Part shown: positions 36,516-44,282 of the stretch, piece after piece | Layout: each line of letters begins with the position of its first letter | Position numbering within the stretch: the first letter of the stretch is position 1 | Assembly (NCBI GenBank): GCA_021776245.1 | Contig: JAJFGF010000068.1 | Coordinates: 62,001-126,000 of the forward strand | Direction: 5' to 3' | Source: Hyphococcus sp. | Lineage (GTDB): Bacteria; Pseudomonadota; Alphaproteobacteria; Caulobacterales; Parvularculaceae | DNA: 64,000 nucleotides | Translations under genes and position numbers: made by a program | Notes under the pieces: model-generated | Told to the model about the DNA's origin: nothing | What the model saw: only the letters and a program-made list of their open reading frames with translations | The model's database searches: none

Positions 36516-36718
36516 TCAGGCGATAAATTCCTTATCGAACAACACGCCGTCTATGATGACCGCATTAACGGAGACTCCTTTCACCCGATCCTTGGGGTTT
36601 GCTGGCTGTATGGTTTTTCAAGCGTTCCGCGGACAATGCACGGCATCGCACCCCCTCCAAGGTTAATCGACACACGCTCTACCCGCGATACGGGAATTTC
36701 ACACCTATTTAGCGGCAT
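36516..36718 (-). pseudogene. Possible frameshifted small gene
   Basis: On the minus strand an ATG at 36718 opens 45 codons (MPLNRCEIPVSRVERV..., then INLGGGAMPCIVRG, TLEKPYSQQ) ending at TGA 36581. The adjoining frame continues in protein-like fashion (NPKDRVKGVSVNAVIIDG, VLFDKEFIA) to a TGA at 36516. Joined by one frameshift near the ACCCCAAGG stretch, they would give about 66 aa. Alternatively two tiny ORFs are coupled through a GTGA overlap, the second starting GTG 36584. I do not recognise a family. It lies divergent to the alpha/beta hydrolase and convergent to groEL. A chance open frame cannot be excluded. Confidence 0.35.
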
Positions 36719-36783
36719 AATTTGCGCTTAAGGTTTATTTTGCTAGTGTCCGCACGGGGCATTTTGCGGGTGGGGCTGAATAA

Positions 36784-38883
36784 ATGAATCGTATTGTTGG
36801 CGCATTTTGCGCGGCGGCGCTCGCCGCGTCTTTTTCCTTTTCGGCGGGTTTCGCACAGGAAATTCCGATAGACGAGGATGCGCCCGCGACTGAAGAAGCC
36901 GTCCTCGAACCCGCACGCGACTTTTTCGACAAGGATACCTATTCAACGCGCGCAATCATTTGCCCATTTAAAGGCGCAGTCGCCTATGACCCTGGCGATG
37001 TTTCATGCGGCCTTATCGAGGTTCCGGAAAACCGTGAAAAAGCGGATCCGCGCATCATCGAGCTTCACTACGTCAAGATCGCCGCTAACGAACCTGATGA
37101 TTGGGACACAGAAGAAGATGGCGAATGGGCAAAGCGCGATGATCCGATTATCTATTTGACTGGCGGACCCGGCGCAAAAGTCCAGGGTTATGTGGACCGC
37201 CTGAAAGATCATGGCGTCACCCATGCGCGCGATCTTTATATTCTTGAGCAGCGCGGCATTGGCTGGTCCGGCGATTTTTGCCCGACCTATTTTCTGCAGG
37301 ACCCGGCTGCAGCGAACTCACCCGATTGGGACCAGTATCAGCGCGCCGGTCTTGAGGCGATGGAGACCTGCTTTGCCGCGGCGACAGCGGCTAAAGTCGA
37401 TCTTTCCGGCTATTCAAGCATAGAAAACGCCCGGGATGTCAAAGCCCTTCGCATAGCGCTTGGATTTGATCAATGGAACGCATGGGGCATTTCATATGGA
37501 TCCATTCTCGGGCAGGCCTATCTAAAAGAAGATCCCGAGGGCATCCGCGCCGCCGTCATCGACGCTATCGTGCCGCTGCAACAGGACATCACTTTTCATC
37601 ACATCGCACGTTATTATGGTCGCGTGTTGACGATGCTTGATGAGGCATGCGTCGCCCATGGCCGTTGCGCAAAGAAATTCCCGGATTTTAAAGCACGCCT
37701 TGAAGCCGCAATCATGAAGACATCTATGGCGCCGATTGAAGTTGACGCCGTCGACGATGAATTGTTTCCGTCGGGCAAGGGTTATTTTTTCCAGGACGTT
37801 ATTGGCGGCGCGCCTTTTGTTTTGTTTTACGAGCAGGACAATTACGCGACGCTGCCCGCCTTTATCGATTCATTTGTTCGTCTGGTTGAAAAGGAAGATT
37901 ATGAACCGTTTCGACTTTTGACCGCAGGCGGCGCGCCTGCCTTTGATATTTCGCAAGGCATGTATAACGCAATCGCCTGTAATGATAATTGGCACGGCGC
38001 AATGCAAAAAGCGTTTAAAGAGGATTTTGCGGATTATCCGGCGCTATCAATGATTTTCGGCGACCCGGCCCTGGTTGAAGAGCAGGCGCGCATGTGTCAG
38101 CGTTATGGCGCAACACCGCGAGCCCCGGAAGATTACCTCGCGGTCAAAACCAACATCCGTACGCTGGTCGTTGAAGGCGCGATGGACCCGATCACGCCGC
38201 CGCCTTTGGCCAAAGCGATCCTGGCAGGCTTTTTAAACGGAACCTATGTTGAGTTTCCTTTTGCGGGCCATGGACCTACTCGTTCGGTTGAATGTGCCGG
38301 CGATTTTCTGACAAAATTTTACGACGACCCCAACGGAGAGCTTGATACAAGCTGCGTTGATGAAATGGCGCCGCCGAAATTTGTCGGCGCGCTTTTTGAA
38401 ACCAAATTCTTTACGAAACTGGGCGTGCTGGCCGCCGAAGACGAAAAGAAACTTGCCGTTCCTGTTGTCTGGATCGGATTGCCCGCCCTCATTTTCCTGT
38501 TCGGCGCATTCATTTACACGCTTGCCCCCGCCGCAAGGCTGATTAACGGCGCCGGTGGTCACGCAACTTCCGGTGCGCGGCCGCTCGCATGGCTAACCTC
38601 GCTTCTGGGCCTTACGGCAATTGGCGGGCTCGGCTATGGGGCTTACGCTTCCTATGAGGCAAATGAGTTTCTCCTGCTCGTGGGCATGCTTGGCTGGACG
38701 CGCTGGTTCGCGATTGCCGGGCTCTTTGCCGGGCTTGCGGGACTGTATTTGTTATGGCTGACGATTAAGGCGCGTTTGCGCCAGCCTTTGCCGATTGGCG
38801 TCCTTTTCGGCCTTTGTCTAACCGGCGTCTCTGGTGTCGCATTGGCGGTTTGGCTCATGGTCTGGGGGCTCTCGCCCTTTTAA
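36784..38883 (+). CDS. Alpha/beta hydrolase (S33/TAP-like) with C-terminal four-helix membrane tail
   Basis: 699 aa. Signal peptide (cut near GFAQ/E), then an alpha/beta hydrolase of the tripeptidyl-aminopeptidase type: oxyanion region YLTGGPG, LEQRGIGWSGDF, the nucleophile elbow WGISYGS, and a TAP-like C-terminal part with VEGAMDPITPP (Asp) and FPFAGHGPTRS (His). The expected catalytic triad is therefore visible. Residues about 555-699 hold four hydrophobic helices, anchoring it in the inner membrane with the enzyme domain outside. Likely a periplasmic peptidase or esterase; substrate unknown. Compare the tail of the serine hydrolase at 5189-7132. Confidence 0.83.
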   Translation: MNRIVGAFCAAALAASFSFSAGFAQEIPIDEDAPATEEAVLEPARDFFDKDTYSTRAIICPFKGAVAYDPGDVSCGLIEVPENREKADPRIIELHYVKIAANEPDDWDTEEDGEWAKRDDPIIYLTGGPGAKVQGYVDRLKDHGVTHARDLYILEQRGIGWSGDFCPTYFLQDPAAANSPDWDQYQRAGLEAMETCFAAATAAKVDLSGYSSIENARDVKALRIALGFDQWNAWGISYGSILGQAYLKEDPEGIRAAVIDAIVPLQQDITFHHIARYYGRVLTMLDEACVAHGRCAKKFPDFKARLEAAIMKTSMAPIEVDAVDDELFPSGKGYFFQDVIGGAPFVLFYEQDNYATLPAFIDSFVRLVEKEDYEPFRLLTAGGAPAFDISQGMYNAIACNDNWHGAMQKAFKEDFADYPALSMIFGDPALVEEQARMCQRYGATPRAPEDYLAVKTNIRTLVVEGAMDPITPPPLAKAILAGFLNGTYVEFPFAGHGPTRSVECAGDFLTKFYDDPNGELDTSCVDEMAPPKFVGALFETKFFTKLGVLAAEDEKKLAVPVVWIGLPALIFLFGAFIYTLAPAARLINGAGGHATSGARPLAWLTSLLGLTAIGGLGYGAYASYEANEFLLLVGMLGWTRWFAIAGLFAGLAGLYLLWLTIKARLRQPLPIGVLFGLCLTGVSGVALAVWLMVWGLSPF

Positions 38884-39224
38884 AAGGCCGCACGAACGCT
38901 AAAGGCGGCTTGGATCATCGGGCGATTGGATGGAATCGACCGATGATCTAAATTATTGGCTGCGCGCCGGATTTTGCGAAAAACCGGTACGCAGTTTTTC
39001 GCCCGGCGCTTCAGTTGCCAGGCGCGCGAGGCCCTGAAGTTATTTTAGCTCTTGCGCGCAGGCGTGGAGTTCGGCAGGTAGGCCAAAGAGGTTTATCCGC
39101 GCAAAGATTCTATTCCGTCGCAGTCGGCATTGGCTGACACCAAAAGTCCGGCGCCAAGACCACAAACAAGTCCGTTAAGAGCCCAGCGAGCAACCACTGA
39201 AATCGCTCCAAAAGAGCCGCCGAC
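38884..39224. other. Intergenic gap between hydrolase and MarC genes
   Basis: No gene is supported in this 341-bp gap. It contains the palindromic repeat at 38964-39009. The final 100 bp should hold the promoter of the MarC-type gene, but I see no convincing -35/-10 pair. Confidence 0.5.
38964..39009. repeat. REP-like palindrome C
   Basis: GCGCCGG...GCGAAAAAC / GTTTTTCGC...CCGGCGC: nested arms of 7 and 9 bp around a CGGTACGCA centre, 80 bp after the hydrolase stop. Matches the layout of palindromes at 586, 20828 and 29936. Confidence 0.55.
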
Positions 39225-39878
39225 ATGATATCAGAATTCTTACCCGCCTTTGTCGCCGCATTCGTGACGCTGTTTATCGTGATCGATCCGATCATGGTGA
39301 CGCCAATTTTTGCGTCGCTAACAAAAGACGATACGGCGCGGCAGCGGCTGCGCATCGCGTTTTCGGCGGCGCTTTATTCTGCTCTTATCCTTGCCCTTTT
39401 CGGCTTTGCCGGAAACACGATGCTGCATCACCTCGGCGTCAGCATGGCGGCGTTTCGCGCCGCTATGGGCATCATTCTTTTCATTATGGGCTTTCGCATG
39501 TTTTTCGACCCTGACAGCGAAACGCAGGCAAAAACGCCCGGTCCCAAAGCTTCTGCGCGCGATAATATTGCATTCTTTCCCCTGGCTATCCCGATGCTGG
39601 CGGGACCTGGCGCGCTCGCCACCGTAATGTTGCTGATGGGGCCGGAAACAGGGCTTGTGCAACGGGGAGCGGCGGCATCGGCCGCTATCGTCGTGCTGGC
39701 CATTGGCGTTCTCATGATGAGTTTTGCCGGTCGTATCGGCGATACCCTCGGCCGCACTGGAATGAATGCGATCACGCGCATTCTCGGGATGCTGTTGATG
39801 GCGCTGTCAACACAATATGTGTTCGACGGCATCCGCGTCGGCGTTCTTGAACGGATCGCCGCCCCCGCAGGCGCCTGA
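39225..39878 (+). CDS. MarC family inner-membrane protein
   Basis: 217 aa with six hydrophobic helices, the normal MarC/NAAT form. Family signatures are FIVIDPIMVTPIFASLT at the N-terminus, GIILFIMGFRMFF and FFPLAIPMLAGPGALATVM in the middle. Despite the name, MarC of E. coli is not needed for multiple antibiotic resistance, and function is unknown; some archaeal relatives transport neutral amino acids. Start ATG 39225. Convergent with the small secreted protein gene, with only 7 bp between stops. Confidence 0.88.
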   Translation: MISEFLPAFVAAFVTLFIVIDPIMVTPIFASLTKDDTARQRLRIAFSAALYSALILALFGFAGNTMLHHLGVSMAAFRAAMGIILFIMGFRMFFDPDSETQAKTPGPKASARDNIAFFPLAIPMLAGPGALATVMLLMGPETGLVQRGAAASAAIVVLAIGVLMMSFAGRIGDTLGRTGMNAITRILGMLLMALSTQYVFDGIRVGVLERIAAPAGA

Positions 39879-39885
39879 TAAGATT

Positions 39886-40332
39886 TTAGAGCCGGCTGTC
39901 CAGAAGCGCTTTGGTTTCGGAAAAACCGTTTCCGCCGGGTGATGCGCCATACCGCAAACTGCCGCCGCGCAACGAAGCGCCGGCGCCGTCTCCAGCGCAG
40001 ACAAATCTGTTAATACGCCGCGCGCGTGATTTTCCGTCAGCATCACGGCATATGGCTTCGAGGGCGCCAAGGGCGCCGTCGCAGGAATTTGTAAGGCTAG
40101 CGGATGATGGCCAGTCTGCTGCGGACCGCCAGTCAATAGTCGCTCTTAGAGAAATTCCGCAAATTGATTCCGTGTACGCGACCTCCCGGTCGAGGGCTTG
40201 TTCTTCTGCGTCTCGGGCCCGTAGTTCTCGTAAAGATTGCGCGGACGCAGGGGTGAAACTCATAGCGGCACACAAACCGGCGGCTGCCGCAAAAGCGGCG
40301 GCAAGGCGGCGTTTGGCGTCAACGGTTCCCAT
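39886..40332 (-). CDS. Small secreted protein of unknown function
   Basis: 148 aa from ATG 40332 (a GTG one codon earlier is possible). Signal peptide to about residue 32 (cut near ASA/QSL). The mature part has a charged helix (LRELRARDAEEQALDREVAY) and then four Cys spaced as two pairs (SICG, NSCDG, EAICRD, RFVCAG), suggesting two disulphides in a small periplasmic domain; it ends in a Gly/Ser-rich stretch. No family recognised. Followed upstream, on the same strand, by another secreted unknown. Confidence 0.65.
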   Translation of the reverse strand: MGTVDAKRRLAAAFAAAAGLCAAMSFTPASAQSLRELRARDAEEQALDREVAYTESICGISLRATIDWRSAADWPSSASLTNSCDGALGALEAICRDADGKSRARRINRFVCAGDGAGASLRGGSLRYGASPGGNGFSETKALLDSRL

Positions 40333-40416
40333 CACATTGATTCTTTCGGCCTAATGCGGCCCTTTTACGACAAAATGCTGTTGATTTTCTAACGCGACCA
40401 CAAAATAGCGGCAAAA

Positions 40417-41295
40417 TTACAGCGTTTCTTCAAGGAAATACGTGATTTCAGCCGATGACGGGCGTCCCTTAATGTCCAATAATGGCGCATAGCGGATCTC
40501 CAGCACCGTCTCGTTAAGCAATACGCCCGGTGTGCTGTCGGCGATAAAAACTGCCTTTTTGATCCGCGATGCGATAATGCGCGCGCCCGTGGGATCATCA
40601 GCGACACCTTTGATCGCTTTTGCCGCGACAATAACAGCATCGGCAAGAACTGCAGCGTTAACGCCTTCGGCAATTGGCGCCGCGCCGATGTCGAAAATGA
40701 TTGGTGCGCCGGTGGCTGCGCTCAATATCGCCCTCGCCCCTTGCGCCCGGCGGAGGGCCGTGTCGTATCCGGCAAAAGGCAGAACCAATGACCGGTCATC
40801 ACCGAATGATTTTGAGGCGGCGAGCCCCTGGGTTTCGCCCGGCCAAAAAACCGTCGCGCCGCCATAAGATGCAATGCGCAAAAGCGCATCGCCTTGGGCA
40901 TTTTTATAAATGATGTCGCCGCGAGGCGCGCGCGTGGGCACCAGAACATAGATTTCGGGCGACGGTCCATCCGGGTCAATCGTGCAATCAATACGGGGAT
41001 CTGTCTGCGTACATAAGAATTTAACCCGGGCTTCGCTTGATTGATCCTCAAACAAAAATGAGCGGTCGTCGCTGGCGAGGACATATCGCTCAACCTTTCC
41101 GCGTGCAGCGCGCTCGGCGCGGCGCTCCCGTCGTTTGCCCACGAGAGCGGAAAATGGATCGGATTGGGATTGCGTCATTGCCGAAATTGGTTGCTGCGCC
41201 GCCGCAGGCGGGCCCGCGAAAACGCAAATGCCGAGAAAAACCGCGCAAATCGATGCGCCGAATTTTGGCAGGTTATAAGTCCGGCGCCTTGGCAA
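40417..41295 (-). CDS. Secreted protein, possibly DUF4908
   Basis: 292 aa. Start appears to be TTG 41295, with GGAG eight bases upstream. Signal peptide to about residue 34 (ending PAAAQ). The mature part begins with a basic helix, then ERYVLASDDRSFLFEDQSSEARVKFLC and CTIDPDGPSPEIYVLVP, followed by SYGGATVFWPGET and a C-terminal half rich in Ala and hydrophobic strands. The pattern resembles the alphaproteobacterial DUF4908 group, of unknown function; this is recollection and not certain. It ends 80 bp before the smaller secreted protein gene, a possible operon. Confidence 0.65.
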   Translation of the reverse strand: MPRRRTYNLPKFGASICAVFLGICVFAGPPAAAQQPISAMTQSQSDPFSALVGKRRERRAERAARGKVERYVLASDDRSFLFEDQSSEARVKFLCTQTDPRIDCTIDPDGPSPEIYVLVPTRAPRGDIIYKNAQGDALLRIASYGGATVFWPGETQGLAASKSFGDDRSLVLPFAGYDTALRRAQGARAILSAATGAPIIFDIGAAPIAEGVNAAVLADAVIVAAKAIKGVADDPTGARIIASRIKKAVFIADSTPGVLLNETVLEIRYAPLLDIKGRPSSAEITYFLEETL

Positions 41296-41356
41296 ATTGC
41301 CGCTCCGCGGTAGCGATCAGTATTCCGTAATAGTCTTATAACCCGGCATTTTGGTC

Positions 41357-41392
41357 AAAAAAGGGCCCTGCCGCAGCGTGCTGCGGCAGGGC
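41357..41392 (-). terminator. phaA-phbB terminator
   Basis: Minus-strand 13-bp perfect stem GCCCTGCCGCAGC / GCTGCGGCAGGGC with a two-base centre, followed after CC by TTTTTT. One of the strongest terminators in the window, 38 bp past the phbB stop. Confidence 0.92.
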
Positions 41393-41429
41393 GTCACAAA
41401 ATCGTCAATGCGCCGCCGGCTCGCAATAT

Positions 41430-42155
41430 TCACGCGGCAATATATTGCCCGCCATTTGCCGATAAGACGGCGCCGGTGATAAATCCCGCCCCTTCGCCGG
41501 CGAGAAAAGCGACGCAATCGCCGATTTCTTCCGGGGCGCCGAGACGGCCGACCGGCACCTGCGCGACGATGCCCTGCAACACCTTTTCATCGAGCGCCGC
41601 CACCATATCCGTTGCAATATAGCCCGGCGCAACAGCATTCACGGTTACGCCCTTACGGGCGCCTTCCTGCGCCAGCGCCCTGGTGAACCCGATCATGCCG
41701 GCTTTCGCCGCGGAATAATTGACCTGTCCCATTTGACCTTTTTGGCCATTGATCGAGGTAATGTTGACAATGCGCCCATAGCCGCGCTCGCGCATGCCTG
41801 GAAAAATCTGGCGGCTCATATTGAAAACGGAATCGAGATCGGCGCGAATGACTTCCGACCATTGCGCCGGCGTCATTTTGTGAAAAAACCCGTCCCGGGT
41901 AATCCCTGCATTATTCACAAGAATGTCGGTCGGCCCTTGTGCGCCCTCGATTTCCGCAACACCGCCCTGACAGGCGTCATAGTCGCCGACATCCCATTTA
42001 TAAACATTGATGTCAGTTTCGCTCTTGAATTGCGCCGCCGCTTCGTCATTTCCCGCATAGGTCGCCGCGACATTGCAGCCGTTATTTTTAAGAGCGAGCG
42101 AGATGGCGCGCCCGATGCCGCGCGTCCCACCCGTGACAATTGCATTCTTACCCAT
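41430..42155 (-). CDS. phbB: Acetoacetyl-CoA reductase PhbB
   Basis: 241 aa SDR that reduces acetoacetyl-CoA to (R)-3-hydroxybutyryl-CoA with NADPH, the monomer for polyhydroxybutyrate. TGGTRGIGRAIS is the cofactor motif; NNAGITRDGFFHKM is a signature of PhbB against generic FabG; the catalytic YSAAKAG and the SINGQKGQMGQ loop match characterised acetoacetyl-CoA reductases. It follows phaA by 66 bp on the same strand. Also called phaB. A strong terminator follows. Confidence 0.93.
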   Translation of the reverse strand: MGKNAIVTGGTRGIGRAISLALKNNGCNVAATYAGNDEAAAQFKSETDINVYKWDVGDYDACQGGVAEIEGAQGPTDILVNNAGITRDGFFHKMTPAQWSEVIRADLDSVFNMSRQIFPGMRERGYGRIVNITSINGQKGQMGQVNYSAAKAGMIGFTRALAQEGARKGVTVNAVAPGYIATDMVAALDEKVLQGIVAQVPVGRLGAPEEIGDCVAFLAGEGAGFITGAVLSANGGQYIAA

Positions 42156-42221
42156 CTATCATCTCCCGTATTTCACCGGGCAGTCCCGGCCCATTAAATC
42201 CGTACCCACACCAATATGCAG

Positions 42222-43397
42222 TTATCGCTCCACGCATATGGCGATGCCCATGCCGCCGCCTATGCATAATGTTGCAAGGCCTTTCGATTTGCCCGAGCGT
42301 ACCATTTCATAAATCAATGTCGTCAATATTCGCGCCCCGGACGCGCCGATAGGATGGCCAAGCGCAATGGCGCCGCCATTTACATTGACTTTGTCAGCGT
42401 CCCAGCCAAGCTCTTTGCCGACTGAAAGCGCCTGCGCCGCAAACGCCTCATTGGCCTCGATAAGATCCAGATCGTCGATCGACCAACCGGCTTTTTCAAG
42501 CGCGATCCGCGACGCCGGCGCCGGACCAATGCCCATGATTGCCGGATCGACACCGCAATGCCCCCAGGAAACGATGCGGGCAAGCGGTTCAAATCCGCGT
42601 TTGTCCGCTTCTTTTTCCGACATCACAATCATTGCCGCGCCACCGTCATTTAGGCCGGAGGCATTTGCCGCCGTAACAGTTCCGCCGTCACGCTGGAAGG
42701 CTGGCCGCAGACCGGAAATGCCCTCAAGCGTCGCGCCGTCGCGAATATATTCATCTTGATCAAAGACCAGCTCACCTTTTCGCGTTTTGATCACTACCGG
42801 CGTAATTTCGTCCGCAAACTTTCCGGCCTTTTTCGCCGCTTCAGCCTTGTTTTGACTGGCGACCGCAAAGACATCCTGTTCTTCGCGGCTGATCTGATAT
42901 TTCTCCGCCAGATTCTCTGCCGTTTGGCCCATGTGAAAATCGTTAAACGCGTCCCACAACCCGTCGGTAATCATTGTGTCCGAAAAACTTTTGGAACCCA
43001 TTTTGACGCCGTCGCGAAGATGGCCCGCATGGGGCGCAAGCGACATATTCTCGTGGCCGCCAGCTGCAACAATCGCTGCATCGCCGAGACGCACCGTCTG
43101 CGCCGCCATGGCAATGGCGCGCAAACCCGAGCCGCAAACCTGATTGATGGTAATGGCGGGCGTTTCCTGCGGAATGCCCGCGCCGATACTTGCCTGACGT
43201 GCGGTATTTTGACCCTGACCGGCTTGCAGCACATGGCCCATGATGGTTTCACCGATATCGGCGGCATCGATCCCCGCACGTTCAATCGCCGCCGCGATCG
43301 CGGTTTCACCGAGCTTTGCCGCCGGGACACTGCTCAATCCGCCGCCAAATGATCCAATTCCGGTCCGCGCCGCCGACACTATTACCGCACCGCTCAT
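42222..43397 (-). CDS. phaA: Acetyl-CoA acetyltransferase (beta-ketothiolase) PhaA
   Basis: 391 aa thiolase condensing two acetyl-CoA to acetoacetyl-CoA. Acyl-enzyme cysteine in [10 protein letters not shown] (about residue 89), His in [16 protein letters not shown] (about 348), and second Cys in [13 protein letters not shown] (about 378). Length and motifs match biosynthetic thiolases of the PhaA/PhbA group. First gene of phaA-phbB; it diverges from phaR. No PHA synthase (phaC) is in the window. Confidence 0.94.
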   Translation of the reverse strand: MSGAVIVSAARTGIGSFGGGLSSVPAAKLGETAIAAAIERAGIDAADIGETIMGHVLQAGQGQNTARQASIGAGIPQETPAITINQVCGSGLRAIAMAAQTVRLGDAAIVAAGGHENMSLAPHAGHLRDGVKMGSKSFSDTMITDGLWDAFNDFHMGQTAENLAEKYQISREEQDVFAVASQNKAEAAKKAGKFADEITPVVIKTRKGELVFDQDEYIRDGATLEGISGLRPAFQRDGGTVTAANASGLNDGGAAMIVMSEKEADKRGFEPLARIVSWGHCGVDPAIMGIGPAPASRIALEKAGWSIDDLDLIEANEAFAAQALSVGKELGWDADKVNVNGGAIALGHPIGASGARILTTLIYEMVRSGKSKGLATLCIGGGMGIAICVER

Positions 43398-43640
43398 AAA
43401 TCCTCCTTATCAGGTTTTTGCCTGCCCCAGCGCAGCAAACATGGACTTTCGACCATGGCAAATCGCGAAGAGCAATAACTTTCAATACGTTACGCGGCAG
43501 CGAAAGTTTGCGCGCACGCGTAGGCATTTCTCATTTTCATGCTATAGCAGGTTTAGCAAGCGCACAAAATCATTGCGCCGCAACAATTGCCCCGAGTCGG
43601 CGCTTGCCGTCCCGGCGGCGGCGATCGGGAGGGACCGCCC
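43398..43640. promoter_or_regulatory. phaA/phaR divergent control region
   Basis: This 243-bp spacer separates phaA and phaR. It contains ATGCTATAGCAG at 43539-43550 (TGC-N4-GCA palindrome at 43540-43549), close to the CTGC-N3/4-GCAG form reported for Paracoccus PhaR sites, and a looser CTGC...GCAG at about 43422-43435. PhaR autoregulation through one of these is plausible inference. Confidence 0.4.
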
Positions 43641-44264
43641 ATGTCAGAAAAAGCGAAAACCAGCCGTAAAAACGGCGCCGGGGACGGCGCTGCGACAGTC
43701 ATCAAGAAATATGCAAATCGAAGGCTCTATAACACCGCCACGTCGTCCTATGTGACGCTGGATTTTCTCTCCGATATGGTGAAAAGCGGCGAGGATTTTG
43801 TCGTCTATGACGCCAAATCCGGAGACGACATCACTCATTCCGTCCTTACGCAGATTATTTTTGAGGAAGAAAGCAAGGGACAGAATTTGTTGCCAATTGA
43901 GTTTCTGCGCCAGCTGATCAAATTTTACGGCGACAGCCTGCAATCGTTTTTGCCCGCCTATCTTGAGATGAGTATGAATTCGTTTTCTCAAAACCAGGAA
44001 GACATTCGCGAACGCATGCGCACCGCGTTTGGCAGTGCGCCGGGCTATAAGATGTTTGAAGACAGCGTGAAGAAAAATATGGAGCTATATGGTCAGGCGA
44101 TGAAAATGTTCTCACCGGTTGGCGGCATGTATACGTCGCCGGGCGCCCCTGCGTCGACGCCGACGCAAGGCTCTGCAAGCGATGATGGAGATATCCATGA
44201 ATTGAAGGCTCAGCTCGCAGCGCTGCAAACACAACTCGACAAGCTCGAAAAAAAGGGCGGCTAA
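43641..44264 (+). CDS. phaR: Polyhydroxyalkanoate synthesis repressor PhaR
   Basis: About 207 aa from ATG 43641, with GGGAGGGAC just upstream; the frame continues to 43587 without conserved residues. PhaR binds DNA and nascent PHA granules, releasing repression of phasin and its own gene as polymer forms. The N-terminal PHB_acc_N domain has IKKYANRRLYNTATSSYVTL and the VVYDAKSGDDITHSVLTQII segment; the accumulation-regulator repeats follow (PIEFLRQLIKFYGDSLQ). C-terminal coiled, Lys-rich tail LKAQLAALQTQLDKLEKKGG. Confidence 0.93.
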   Translation: MSEKAKTSRKNGAGDGAATVIKKYANRRLYNTATSSYVTLDFLSDMVKSGEDFVVYDAKSGDDITHSVLTQIIFEEESKGQNLLPIEFLRQLIKFYGDSLQSFLPAYLEMSMNSFSQNQEDIRERMRTAFGSAPGYKMFEDSVKKNMELYGQAMKMFSPVGGMYTSPGAPASTPTQGSASDDGDIHELKAQLAALQTQLDKLEKKGG

Positions 44265-44278
44265 AGCCGCCCGTCTTT
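44255..44278. terminator. phaR terminator (overlaps stop codon)
   Basis: GGGCGGC, TAAA loop (contains the phaR stop), GCCGCCC, then GTCTTT; an A-run on the other side allows it to serve the convergent GGDEF/EAL gene as well. Confidence 0.75.
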
Positions 44279-44282
44279 CGCC

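Noticed and set aside
41430-42155. Generic FabG for fatty-acid synthesis
   Set aside because: The NNAGITRDGFFHKM and NGQKGQMGQ segments and linkage to phaA and phaR favour acetoacetyl-CoA reductase.
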